Source: Dictyoglomota bacterium (GTDB lineage Bacteria; Dictyoglomota; Dictyoglomia; Dictyoglomales; Dictyoglomaceae). From it: a stretch of 64,000 nucleotides of DNA. The stretch lies in contig JAKOUL010000072.1 of assembly GCA_029776735.1 (NCBI GenBank), forward strand, positions 1 to 64,000, read 5' to 3'. The position numbers and the translations under genes are program-made. Of this stretch, positions 18,708 to 27,609 are shown piece by piece. How positions within the stretch are numbered: position 1 is the stretch's first letter; the number at the start of each line of letters is the position of its first letter. The notes beneath the pieces were generated by a model. It was not told where the DNA came from. It saw only the letters and a list, made by a program, of their open reading frames with translations, and made no database searches.

Positions 18708-21225
18708 TTTTTTTTATAAATCTTTCTTCATCTTCTTTTGTTTCTATCTCTCCTTTGAGGTGTTTTATAAATAGCTCTTTATATATTTCTCCAATTTTTT
18801 GACCTCTTAATCCAAAATCAAAGAGATCTTTACCAGAAAGATAAGGAACTTTATTCTTTAGTGATTTTATTTTAAGAATCTCTTTACCTATATTTTTGTT
18901 CCTTGTTTTTAAGGATAGTAGCAGAAGAAAATCTTCTGGTAAGTCCGATATCTCTTTTATTATTTTGTCATTAAGTTCCTCTAAATCGCTATATTTTTTT
19001 AAAAAACTAAATTGAAGGATCACTTTTTTAGAAAAGTGTAATTTTTTTAGCCACTCTGTTCCTCCCTCCTCTTCTGCTTCGCATATAATATTTAAAATTT
19101 GTAAATAGTATTTGTCAGGAAACTCTTTTCTCAAGATTTTGTTTATCCTGTCAAAATTTTCAGGGACTTTCTTAATAGGAAAAATATATGAGATAGCATT
19201 CAATTCTTGAATTCTTGTTATAACTTTTTCTGGTTCCGGCTCTTTTAATATCAGGATAATTTCTTCTCTTAATCTCTCTTCACTTATCTTTTTTAGAAAT
19301 CCCTGTTCTATAGCCTCTTTTAAAAGTTCAAAGGTTTTCTCTTCAAAATTGAAAGAAAGTCTTGTTTCTAATCTTATACCTCTTAAAATTCTTGTAGGAT
19401 CTTCTATAAAACTTAGGTTGTGAAGAATCCTTAGTTCTTTTCGGGTTAAATCTTCTAATCCTCCATAAAGATCAATAATTTCCCCAAAATTTTCTAAATT
19501 TAAACTCATAGCTAAAGTATTTATAGTGAAATCTCTTCTTTTCAGGTCTAACCAAAAGGAGCTTCTTTGTACTTGAGGAAGACTTCCTGGTTTTTCATAG
19601 TACTCCATTCTTGCGGTAGCTATATCAATTCTTTTTCCATCAAAAATTATTTCACAAGTTCCAAACTGTTCATGTATCTTAATGTCTCCTGGCCATTTAT
19701 CCATAAGTTTGTGAATAATAACATTTATATCTCCCTCTACCACTATATCTAAATCAAAATTAGGGATACCTAATAATAAATCTCTTACAAAGCCTCCTAC
19801 AGCATAAATAGCTATATTATATTTAGAGGTTAGTTCTTTTATCTCTTTTAAAATTTCATGCCATGGAGATTCTTTTAGTTTTTCTTCCTCTACCTGGAAT
19901 ATACTACCTAAGGGGGCATAAACCTGAGTTTTCAAAAATCTAAATCTTAATATATCTTGTCTTGTTACTATTCCCACAATTTTGTCTTCATCTAAAACTG
20001 GAATTCTCCCTATATTTTTCTCTACCAATAAATCTTCTATTACTGAAAGAGGAGTATCAGGAGTAACTGTTATTACAGGTTTAGACATAAAAGATTTAAC
20101 CTTCCTTTTAGAAAGGTTTAAGTTTATAGCCTTTTCTACATCTCTCCTGCTTATTATTCCAACGAGTTTGCCATTCTCTTCCACACAAAGTCCTCCATAT
20201 CCAAGTCTCATCATAATTTTGAATGCTTCTTTTATAGTTATGTCTGGTGGAATGGTTACTACGGGATAAGACATGATATCCTTTGCAACAAAATTTCTTG
20301 GAATATATCTTTTTAATCTTTCCCTAATTAGACTTTCTATAGAATCTAAGCTAGTATTTTGAGTATCAAGGACAATAGTAGTAGCAGTGGCATGTCCTCC
20401 AGGATTAAAGTCCTTTAGAATTTCTCTTAAGTCCACTCTTGGAGTTTTTGATCTTCCTAACACATAAATCTTATCTTTTACTTGAAGTATTATGAAAAGA
20501 ATATCCCCTTCTTTTTCGTCAAGAACTTTATGAGCTAAGATAGAAAGTCCCTCTACATATTTCTCTCTACTTACAGTTGTAAATATGATTCTATAGCCTC
20601 CAATGTATTCTTCTTTGGAATTTTGTAAAAGATCGTTCAAAAAATCTTTTTGTTCATTAGTCAGTTTTTCGTAAATATAGTAGTTCACAATATTTAAATT
20701 AGCTCCACGTTCTAATAGAAAACTTGCTGCTTTTAAATCCCTCGGGTCTGTAGTAGTAAAAGTGAGATTCCCTGTATCTTGATATATTCCAAGTAAAAAG
20801 ATTGTTGCTTCTATAGGATCAATAGGAATATTCTCTCTGATAAGTTTTTCTACAAGAATAGTAGTGGTAGATCCTACATTTTCAATGTACTCTACATCAC
20901 CTCTTATATCTCCTGTTTGATGATGGTCATAGATCTCAATAATAGAACTTTGGCTTTGAATGATAGGCTGGAATTTTTTATCTATCCGATTTAACCAGTG
21001 ATTATCCACTAATATAATTTTCTCAATCTCTTGAGGAATATCAGGCTTTTCCTGAAATCTTAAAATGTCTTTATATAAAAGATAAAATTCATAGACCTTT
21101 CTCTCCATGCTTTTATCAGTATATGCAATAGCTTTGGGATACAATTTCTTGGCTGCATAGAGAGATGATAAAGCATCAAAATCTAAATAGTTATGAGTTA
21201 GTATGAGCTGAAGTTTTTCTCCCAT
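18685..21225 (-). CDS. DHH-CBS-CBS-tRNA nucleotidyltransferase fusion protein
   Basis: A large fusion of 846 residues. Residues about 1-300 form a DHH/DHHA1 phosphoesterase module (LILTHNYLDFDALSS, IILVDNHW, IYDHHQTGD, FNPGGHATATT). About 315-435 are two CBS domains (IMSYPVVTIPPD, FMSKPVITVTPD). From about 455 on is a class II poly(A) polymerase/CCA-adding head and neck: YAVGGFVRDLLLGIPNFDLDIVVEG and RRDFTINTLAMSLN. Similar fusions in deep-branching bacteria act in tRNA 3'-end CCA synthesis or repair, in Aquifex as a separate A-adding enzyme. Whether this one adds CCA or only A cannot be read from sequence. It ends the argS-side run. Confidence 0.9.
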   Translation of the reverse strand: MGEKLQLILTHNYLDFDALSSLYAAKKLYPKAIAYTDKSMERKVYEFYLLYKDILRFQEKPDIPQEIEKIILVDNHWLNRIDKKFQPIIQSQSSIIEIYDHHQTGDIRGDVEYIENVGSTTTILVEKLIRENIPIDPIEATIFLLGIYQDTGNLTFTTTDPRDLKAASFLLERGANLNIVNYYIYEKLTNEQKDFLNDLLQNSKEEYIGGYRIIFTTVSREKYVEGLSILAHKVLDEKEGDILFIILQVKDKIYVLGRSKTPRVDLREILKDFNPGGHATATTIVLDTQNTSLDSIESLIRERLKRYIPRNFVAKDIMSYPVVTIPPDITIKEAFKIMMRLGYGGLCVEENGKLVGIISRRDVEKAINLNLSKRKVKSFMSKPVITVTPDTPLSVIEDLLVEKNIGRIPVLDEDKIVGIVTRQDILRFRFLKTQVYAPLGSIFQVEEEKLKESPWHEILKEIKELTSKYNIAIYAVGGFVRDLLLGIPNFDLDIVVEGDINVIIHKLMDKWPGDIKIHEQFGTCEIIFDGKRIDIATARMEYYEKPGSLPQVQRSSFWLDLKRRDFTINTLAMSLNLENFGEIIDLYGGLEDLTRKELRILHNLSFIEDPTRILRGIRLETRLSFNFEEKTFELLKEAIEQGFLKKISEERLREEIILILKEPEPEKVITRIQELNAISYIFPIKKVPENFDRINKILRKEFPDKYYLQILNIICEAEEEGGTEWLKKLHFSKKVILQFSFLKKYSDLEELNDKIIKEISDLPEDFLLLLSLKTRNKNIGKEILKIKSLKNKVPYLSGKDLFDFGLRGQKIGEIYKELFIKHLKGEIETKEDEERFIKKIINSIPQ
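18701..18720. repeat. AT-only inverted repeat at the convergent alr / fusion-gene junction
   Basis: TTTATAA (18701-18707) and TTATAAA (18714-18720) flank six T. It sits exactly where the two convergent genes end and overlap. A 7-bp AT-only stem is weak, so any bidirectional terminator role is uncertain. Confidence 0.35.
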
Positions 21226-22208
21226 TATATAGGTTTAAAAGGAAACTCCTCCTTTTTATATGGTGCTACCTCTAATATTTTTTCCTCTTCTTTTGTTTTT
21301 ATTTCCACTTTCACTTTACTATTATCTCTATGGTCACTATAATGAGCAGCAATTCTACATATAATTTCTAAAAGTTCCATATCTTTTAAATTTATGTTTG
21401 GGACAAGAACTATTGGGGAAGGTTCTTCAGCTTTTACAATAGTATCCTCTAATTTGACAAGTTCTAAAAGTTTTTCATTTTCTTCTTTTTTCCTTCCTAC
21501 AATGACCTTTATTTTAGGATCTAAACGAAAATGTCTACCTATTTTTAGAAATTCTAAATCTCTCTTTTCTATATTATTAGAATATTTAAAAAGATCAGCA
21601 AGTCTTCTGGAAAAATTTGGTTCTGTTAAGAGGCAACCTCCTGCTGGTGTTGGAATCTCTTTAAGACCAACGTCTTTTGCAAGTTCTAATTGAATTTTTC
21701 TTGATCTTCCTTTTATATCAAGTAATTTTTCTCTGTCAATAGTTCCTTCTCTCTCTGGTTTTGTAAGAGGAAGAAGTTTAGCTGAGAGTGGTCTTAGAAG
21801 AATATCTTCTGTTCCAGAATATTTCTCTACAATTTTAAGGGATTGTTTATTTTGGGACATAGGTCTTTCTCCTAAGACCTCTCCTGTTACAATGAAATCG
21901 GCATTAAATTCTTTAAGAAGTTCTTTTGCTTTTTTACACATAAATGCATGGCAGTCTATACAAGGATTTATATTCTTTCCATAACCGTATTTAGGGTTTT
22001 TAAGAATTGGAATATATTCCTCAGTGATATCTATGATATATAGTGGTATCTTAAGAAAATCTGCAGCTTTTTGAGATAAATCTGCATTAAAAAAAGGAGT
22101 GTAAAAGGAAATTCCAACGACGTCAATTTCTTGCTGGAGAATGAGCCATGTAGCTAATATACTGTCTAAGCCTCCAGAGATAAGGGAAAGGGCTCTTGCT
22201 TTTTTCAT
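21225..22208 (-). CDS. PP-loop ATPase, MnmA/ThiI-like predicted tRNA thiolation protein
   Basis: The 327-residue protein has an N-terminal ATP pyrophosphatase loop SGGLDSILATW, then NPCIDCHAFMCKKAKELL and PAGGCLLTEPNFSRRLADL, which supply cysteines placed like the catalytic pair of MnmA. The C-terminal third (from KIGRHFRLDPKIKVIVGRKKEENEKL) is not MnmA-like. It resembles the small RNA-binding module linked to NFACT-type proteins. I infer a tRNA sulfur-transfer or related modification enzyme with unknown target position. It overlaps the M42 gene by four bases and abuts the nucleotidyltransferase fusion, another tRNA-end enzyme. Confidence 0.75.
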   Translation of the reverse strand: MKKARALSLISGGLDSILATWLILQQEIDVVGISFYTPFFNADLSQKAADFLKIPLYIIDITEEYIPILKNPKYGYGKNINPCIDCHAFMCKKAKELLKEFNADFIVTGEVLGERPMSQNKQSLKIVEKYSGTEDILLRPLSAKLLPLTKPEREGTIDREKLLDIKGRSRKIQLELAKDVGLKEIPTPAGGCLLTEPNFSRRLADLFKYSNNIEKRDLEFLKIGRHFRLDPKIKVIVGRKKEENEKLLELVKLEDTIVKAEEPSPIVLVPNINLKDMELLEIICRIAAHYSDHRDNSKVKVEIKTKEEEKILEVAPYKKEEFPFKPI

Positions 22209-23269
22209 AAACTTTCTACAGTCTCCCTATCAAGCTTTTTAATTACCTCCAAGATTAATTTTTTAGCTGATAAGAAATCATCAATATTTATTATACTTGT
22301 ATGGGAGTGAATATATCTTGCAGGTACACTTATAACAATGGAGGGTACTCCCTTAGCATGGATATGAATTCTTCCTCCATCAGTTCCTCCTCTTTCTAAA
22401 GCAGAAAACTGTATGGGAATATTTAAAGAGTCTGCAGTTTCAATAAAAAGTCTTCTTAAGTTAGGATTAGGGATCATAGTAGCATCGTAAAGAATAATGG
22501 AAGGTCCCTTCCCTAAGGTAATTTTTTTCTCCTCGTTTATACCAGGCATATCGGTAGCAATATCTGATTCTAAGACTATTGCTACATCTGGATCTACCAC
22601 ATAGGAGGACGTAGTAGCTCCTCTTAGTCCAACCTCTTCTTGGACTGTAGCAACAGTATATACAGAATTAGGATGCTGTGAATTTTTCAATTCTTTAATT
22701 ACTTCTATGAGAAGGGCACAGCCAACTCTATCATCCCATGCTTTTGCAAGAAGCATTTTAGAATTTGCCATTACAGTAAACTCACTGTATGGAGTAATGG
22801 GATCTCCAGGTCTTACCCCCATATTTAGAACCTCCTCTTCATTAGTAGCTCCTACATCTATGTACATCTGTTTTTTCTCTACGACTTTTCTCGCTTCTTC
22901 TTCAGTTAGGATGTGAGGTGGTTTTGAGCCAATTACTCCTATAATTTTCTCCTTCTCTGTATGTATTACTACCCTTTGAGAAAGTAATACTTGATCCCAC
23001 CAACCACCTAAGGGAATAAATTTTATAAATCCGTCTTTTGTAATATTTTTTACCATAAAGCCTATTTCATCCATGTGTGCAGCAAGCATGACTCGGGGTG
23101 ATTGACTACCTCCTTCTTTCTTGAATATAAGACTTCCCAAACGATCCTCAAGAAGATCTGCTGAATCCTTTAGATAACTTTTGGTTACTTCTTTTATTTC
23201 TTTTTCATATCCTGAGACTCCTGCAGCTTCTGTAATTTCTTTTAACATTTTCATTAAATCTTCACTCAT
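22205..23269 (-). CDS. M42 family metallo-aminopeptidase (glutamyl/tetrahedral type)
   Basis: Cytoplasmic peptide-degrading aminopeptidase of the M42 family, usually a dodecamer with two metals per active site. The 354 residues contain MLAAHMDEIGFMVKNI (first ligand histidine), AKAWDDRVGCALLIEV, TVQEEVGLRGATTSS (catalytic EE), VLESDIATDMPG and RYIHSHTSII (last ligand). The closest functional call among aminopeptidase and older endoglucanase annotations is aminopeptidase. An AGAAAGGAG Shine-Dalgarno precedes it. A 114-base gap separates it from ispE, so it may start a new transcript, but I see no clear promoter there. Confidence 0.92.
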   Translation of the reverse strand: MSEDLMKMLKEITEAAGVSGYEKEIKEVTKSYLKDSADLLEDRLGSLIFKKEGGSQSPRVMLAAHMDEIGFMVKNITKDGFIKFIPLGGWWDQVLLSQRVVIHTEKEKIIGVIGSKPPHILTEEEARKVVEKKQMYIDVGATNEEEVLNMGVRPGDPITPYSEFTVMANSKMLLAKAWDDRVGCALLIEVIKELKNSQHPNSVYTVATVQEEVGLRGATTSSYVVDPDVAIVLESDIATDMPGINEEKKITLGKGPSIILYDATMIPNPNLRRLFIETADSLNIPIQFSALERGGTDGGRIHIHAKGVPSIVISVPARYIHSHTSIINIDDFLSAKKLILEVIKKLDRETVESL

Positions 23270-23383
23270 CTTTTAATTCTCCTTTCTGAAACTTATACTT
23301 AAACAGCATTATTTATTTTATCAGATATTACTCTAATTTAGTCGGATTTTTTATTTTCTAAGATATTTCGTAACCTTTTTGTC

Positions 23384-24235
23384 TTAAAGAATTAGTCTTA
23401 AACCTCTATCTATAGATTTTATAATCTTTATTTTATAGCCTTTTTTTATATATTTTTCTAAGATAGATTCTGGAATCTCGTCTTTTTGTAATACTGCAAA
23501 TATTGTAGAGCCTGTTCCTGTAACACCTGTATAAGGAGTGATTTCTGATAGATCTTTTTTAATCTCTTCTAACTCAGGGTATATCTTAAAAAGTATGTTT
23601 TCAAAAAAGTTAAAAGGTTTAAGCAAAATACCTTTTGAGTAATGATATAGTATGGAATTGAAGTCAATATGTTCCCTTAAGTCTTCTTTTCTAATCTTAG
23701 AGTAAATTTCCTTGGTACTAATCCCAAAATTAGGGGAAATGAGAAGGAATTTAAACGTGTTATGAGGTATCTTTTTGATGATCTCTCCCTTTCCTTCTGC
23801 TAAACAAGATCCTCCATAGAAAAAGAAAGGTATATCTGCTCCAAGATCCTTTGAGATATTAGCCATATCTTCTTTTGAAAGTTTTGCTTTTGTAAGGAAG
23901 TTTAAAGCGTATATAACTCCTGCTGCATTAGAACTCCCACCTCCAAGTCCTGCCTGGATGGGTATCTTTTTATTTAGGAATATTTTGCATCCTATTTTTA
24001 TCCCTGTTTCTTTAACGAATTTTATATAAGCTTTGTAAACTAAATTTTCTTCTTCCGGAATTTTTAAATTACTTTTTAAAAGGAAATAAGGATAGGGAAG
24101 AAGTTTGATTTTTAAAAAGTCAGATAGATCTATATTATGAAGGAGAATTTTTATATCATGATATTCGTCTTCTCTTTTTCTTACCACATCTAAAAAAAGG
24201 GTAACTTTTGCGTAAGTAAGAAGTTTAACTTCCAT
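23384..24235 (-). CDS. ispE: 4-(cytidine 5'-diphospho)-2-C-methyl-D-erythritol kinase
   Basis: GHMP kinase of the MEP isoprenoid pathway. It has 283 residues. It opens with LTYAKVTLFLDVVRKREDEYHDI, has the ATP loop IPIQAGLGGGSSNAAGVIYAL, and ends with the third GHMP motif GVTGTGSTIFAVL. Its start overlaps rsmA by 11 bases. ispD and ispF of the same pathway are at 41-42 kb on the other strand. Confidence 0.95.
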   Translation of the reverse strand: MEVKLLTYAKVTLFLDVVRKREDEYHDIKILLHNIDLSDFLKIKLLPYPYFLLKSNLKIPEEENLVYKAYIKFVKETGIKIGCKIFLNKKIPIQAGLGGGSSNAAGVIYALNFLTKAKLSKEDMANISKDLGADIPFFFYGGSCLAEGKGEIIKKIPHNTFKFLLISPNFGISTKEIYSKIRKEDLREHIDFNSILYHYSKGILLKPFNFFENILFKIYPELEEIKKDLSEITPYTGVTGTGSTIFAVLQKDEIPESILEKYIKKGYKIKIIKSIDRGLRLIL

Positions 24236-25061
24236 AATTTTCTACCATGTTAGCTATACTTATAAATTCTTCTAACGACAGGGTTTCTGCTCTTCTTTTA
24301 GGATCAATTTTTAAAGATTGCAAGATTTCATTCCATGGAATGGTGGGAAATGCTCTTTGAAGATTATTTATTAAAAATTTTCTTCGCTGTCTAAAGCTTT
24401 CCTTCACAATTTTAAAGAATAATTCTTTATTTTTTATCCCTCCAAATTTTGGAGAAAACCTTAATCTTAAGACTACAGATTCTACGTCTGGTTGAGGAAA
24501 AAATGCATTAGGACTTACCTTTGTTAATATCTCATATGTATAGGTGAGTTTTAAAAATACAGAGAGAGAGCTGTATTTTTTGCTACCTGGATTAGATATA
24601 AGTCTTTCAGCCATCTCTCTCTGTAACATAATTACCATTAAATCTGCATATGGTCCCATTTTTAAATATTCTCCTAATAGAGTTCCCGAGATGTAGTAAG
24701 GTAAATTACCTGTTAATTTATAAGGGCTATTAATAATCTGAGATATATCAATGTTCATTATGTCTTCAAATATAATATGTGTGTTAGAAAAATTTTTTAA
24801 AGTTTCCTCAAGAATAGGTTGGAATCTTGTATCTATCTCTATCCCAATGACTTTTTGTGCCTTTTTAGCAAGTTCAACAGTCAAGGTGCCAATACCACTA
24901 CCAATTTCAAGTACTGTATCTTCATGAGATAATTCTAAGCCTTCTATAATTTTATATAAGACTGATTTTCTTACTAATAAATTTTGTCCTAAGCTTTTTT
25001 TAAGATATATTTTATGGTCTTCTAAGATTTTTATTAGTGCTTCTTTGTTCGTTAGATCCAT
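24225..25061 (-). CDS. rsmA: 16S rRNA (adenine1518/1519-N6)-dimethyltransferase
   Basis: Dimethylates two adjacent adenines in the 3' hairpin of 16S rRNA. It has 278 residues: KSLGQNLLVRKSVLYKI, SAM-binding VLEIGSGIGTLTVELAKKA, acidic IGIEID, and catalytic NLPYYISGTLL. It follows the 3D-domain gene with a one-base overlap and runs into ispE. The same neighbour order occurs in Bacillus and relatives, except that the rnmV (ribonuclease M5) gene usually found between is missing here. Confidence 0.96.
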   Translation of the reverse strand: MDLTNKEALIKILEDHKIYLKKSLGQNLLVRKSVLYKIIEGLELSHEDTVLEIGSGIGTLTVELAKKAQKVIGIEIDTRFQPILEETLKNFSNTHIIFEDIMNIDISQIINSPYKLTGNLPYYISGTLLGEYLKMGPYADLMVIMLQREMAERLISNPGSKKYSSLSVFLKLTYTYEILTKVSPNAFFPQPDVESVVLRLRFSPKFGGIKNKELFFKIVKESFRQRRKFLINNLQRAFPTIPWNEILQSLKIDPKRRAETLSLEEFISIANMVENYGS

Positions 25062-25903
25062 TAAGCAATTCTTTTTAATAGATAGATTTGGATCTTTCTT
25101 CTTCCAAATTCTATTACTTCTTTTACTGTAGGATAGCAGAGATCAATTCTCCAACCTTTTATTAATCCTCCTGTATCTCCTGCTATAGAAAAACCGTAAT
25201 TAGGAACATATATAGCACTTCTCAGAGGGATATATCTGGGATCTACTGCTATAATACCTTTTTTTGCAATCCAACCAAGGGCAGTAATATTATTGCCATC
25301 ACCACCAGTCCATGGTTCATAAGCTGTTGCAGTTACCTGGATAGGTTTTACAGCCTCAAACACAGCTGATTTTAAGTTTAAGTGTTTTAATACAGGGGAA
25401 GTAATATTTATTATTTTGGGCTTCATTTTTTGAAGTTCTTTAGAAGATACCAGGGTTTTTTTCTCAAGTTTCCCATTTACTTCTCTTATTCTATAAGTTT
25501 CTAAATATTTCCCTGGTTGTCCCTTTTGTATTACTTCTTCTTTATAGGTTTCTCCTGCGGTAACTTTTAATATCATTTTAGGCTCCACAATTTTAGTGTT
25601 TGTTGTATTTTTTTCTGTTACTCTTGTAATTTTTATCTCTTTTATTCTTTCTGTAAGTGGGGTTCTTGCTGGAGGACTTATAATATCATATTTTGAAAGT
25701 TTTATTTTCTGATCTTCCAATACTTCCCATACAAATCCTGCGTTAGTTTTTATCTTCATAGGTTTTTTATTTCCATCTACAATTACGATTTCCCTTATGG
25801 GTCTTAAATGAATAGAGTTTCTCCATAGACTGGCTTCTATCTTAGCAGTTGTTATAACTACAAGACTTCCAAAAAATATAGCAATAGAAATAATTTTTTT
25901 CAT
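25061..25903 (-). CDS. YabE-like exported protein with DUF348, G5 and 3D domains
   Basis: Predicted cell-wall-active protein related to YabE/resuscitation-promoting factors and the lytic transglycosylase fold of MltA. It has 280 residues with a signal peptide or anchor (about residues 2-24). One DUF348 repeat follows (REIVIVDGNKKPMKIKTNAG), ending IKITRVTEK. A G5 domain comes next (about 115-165). The C-terminal 3D domain runs from VTATAYEPWTGG to the end. Its three aspartates are in AVDPRYIP, AGDTGG and RIDLCYPT. It abuts rsmA. Confidence 0.88.
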   Translation of the reverse strand: MKKIISIAIFFGSLVVITTAKIEASLWRNSIHLRPIREIVIVDGNKKPMKIKTNAGFVWEVLEDQKIKLSKYDIISPPARTPLTERIKEIKITRVTEKNTTNTKIVEPKMILKVTAGETYKEEVIQKGQPGKYLETYRIREVNGKLEKKTLVSSKELQKMKPKIINITSPVLKHLNLKSAVFEAVKPIQVTATAYEPWTGGDGNNITALGWIAKKGIIAVDPRYIPLRSAIYVPNYGFSIAGDTGGLIKGWRIDLCYPTVKEVIEFGRRKIQIYLLKRIA

Positions 25904-27117
25904 CCTTTTATCACCCTCCTAAAAAAGTGTTTACCAACTCTTAATATAAATGGTTTACTAAGTTCTATATCTAAATTAATATCTTCTATTTTCACGCCAT
26001 CAATCTCAACTGCTCCTTGAGATATTAATCTTTTTGCTTCACTATTGGTTTTAGCTGCCCCTGTCAAAGTTAGAAGTTTTACAACCCAAATTTTATTAGT
26101 GTCTTTTATTAGTACCTCTTCTACTTTTTCTGGGAGTTCTTTGTTACTAAATATCCTGTTAAATTCTTCTTCGGCTTCTATACCTGCTTTTTCTCCATGA
26201 TATATTTTTACTATCTCTTTGGCTAATCTTGCTTTGGCATCTCTGGGGTTTAAAATACCTTCTTTCATTTCTTTTTCTATTTTTCTTATCTCTTCTTTAG
26301 AAACTTCAGTAGCAAGCTCAAAATATCTTATTATTAGCTCATCAGGTATAGACATTACTTTTCCATACATTTGGTTAGGAGGCTCTGTGAGTCCTATATA
26401 ATTTCCAAGACTTTTACTCATCTTCTGCTTTCCATCTAAGCCTTCTAATATAGGCATAAGCATTGCTACTTGTGGCTCCATTCCGTATTCTCTTTGGATT
26501 TCTCTTCCCACAATTAGATTGAATTTTTGATCTGTCCCTCCTAACTCAATGTCTGCTTTTATAGCTACCGAATCATATGCTTGAAGAAGAGGATACATGA
26601 TTTCATGAAGAAAAATAGGTCTCTGTTCTTTAAATCTTAGTGCAAAGTCGTCTCTTTCAAGCATTCTTGCAATTGTATATTTGGATGTCAGTACAAGCAT
26701 ATCTTCTAACATCATTTTCCCAAACCATTCTTCTTGATATCTTATTTCAGCTTTAGATATATCAAGAATTTTTCCTACCTGTTCTTGATAGGTAATAGCA
26801 TTCTTTTTCACCTGCTCTGGAGTGAGAGGTTTTCTTGTCTCTGATCTTCCTGATGGATCCCCAATTCTTCCAGTAAAATCCCCTATGATAAAGACTACCT
26901 GATGACCTAAATCTTGGAATTGTTTTAGCTTTTTTAGTACCACAGCATGTCCTAAGTGAAGGTCAGGCGCAGAAGGATCTGCTCCTAATTTTATCCTTAA
27001 AGGTCTTTTTTCTTCTTTTGCTTTTCTTAGTTTTTCTTCTAAGCCATTTTCTGGAATAATCTCTACCACATTACTTTTTAGAATTTCTAATTCTTCTTCT
27101 ATACTTAATTTTTTCAT
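25900..27117 (-). CDS. tyrS: Tyrosyl-tRNA synthetase
   Basis: Class I synthetase of 405 residues. The HIGH motif reads HLGH in KLGADPSAPDLHLGHAVVLKKL and the KMSKS motif is in GKQKMSKSLGNYIG. A C-terminal S4 RNA-binding domain follows (LLTLTGAAKTNSEAKRLISQGAVEIDG). The spacing between motifs is that of the longer TyrZ/archaeal-like bacterial type. It overlaps neighbours by four bases on both sides. Confidence 0.96.
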   Translation of the reverse strand: MKKLSIEEELEILKSNVVEIIPENGLEEKLRKAKEEKRPLRIKLGADPSAPDLHLGHAVVLKKLKQFQDLGHQVVFIIGDFTGRIGDPSGRSETRKPLTPEQVKKNAITYQEQVGKILDISKAEIRYQEEWFGKMMLEDMLVLTSKYTIARMLERDDFALRFKEQRPIFLHEIMYPLLQAYDSVAIKADIELGGTDQKFNLIVGREIQREYGMEPQVAMLMPILEGLDGKQKMSKSLGNYIGLTEPPNQMYGKVMSIPDELIIRYFELATEVSKEEIRKIEKEMKEGILNPRDAKARLAKEIVKIYHGEKAGIEAEEEFNRIFSNKELPEKVEEVLIKDTNKIWVVKLLTLTGAAKTNSEAKRLISQGAVEIDGVKIEDINLDIELSKPFILRVGKHFFRRVIKG

Positions 27118-27599
27118 CTTTGAATCTCCCCATTTTCAAAAATTTTCTTAAGATTTTGTTTTTTGAGAATGTAAAGAAGAATAGGAAGCCCTATTCCATA
27201 AGTGGCTACTCCCTCTCCAACACCTATATAGATAACATTAAGAAGATAAGGTAATTTAAAAAAAGTATGAAGATATAAGCTTATACCAAAAGCATTAATC
27301 AAGATAGGGGGAATAGGTGTCAGATATATGGAAGGCATTTTTTGAGTAAGATAAGCAGCAACTAAAGTAAAAAGGCTTCCTAAAATTATGTCTATCCATC
27401 CTCCTGGGCTAAAAAGATTTGCTATTATACATCCTATAAATACTCCAGGAATAGCTAATGGATCTATGAACGGGAAAAGCGTTAAAAATTCAGAGACTCT
27501 CACCTGTATAGGGCCGTAACTAATAGGACTTAAAATAATAGTTAAGGCTGCATAAATAGCTGCATATATACCTACTCTTGCTATTTTTTTTGAAGACAT
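27114..27599 (-). CDS. queT: QueT family membrane transporter (predicted queuosine-precursor uptake)
   Basis: A 161-residue integral membrane protein with about five helices. Typical features are the N-terminal RVGIYAAIYAALTIILSP, GPIQVRVSEFLTLFPF and GVFIGCIIANLFSPGG. This is the S-component-like QueT family, linked to uptake of queuosine precursors through an ECF transporter. No queuosine biosynthesis gene or ECF energising module is in the window. The 10-base gap upstream leaves no room for a preQ1 riboswitch, so substrate remains inferred. It is sandwiched between an HD protein and tyrS. Confidence 0.8.
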   Translation of the reverse strand: MSSKKIARVGIYAAIYAALTIILSPISYGPIQVRVSEFLTLFPFIDPLAIPGVFIGCIIANLFSPGGWIDIILGSLFTLVAAYLTQKMPSIYLTPIPPILINAFGISLYLHTFFKLPYLLNVIYIGVGEGVATYGIGLPILLYILKKQNLKKIFENGEIQR

Positions 27600-27609
27600 A
27601 TCTTTTCCC

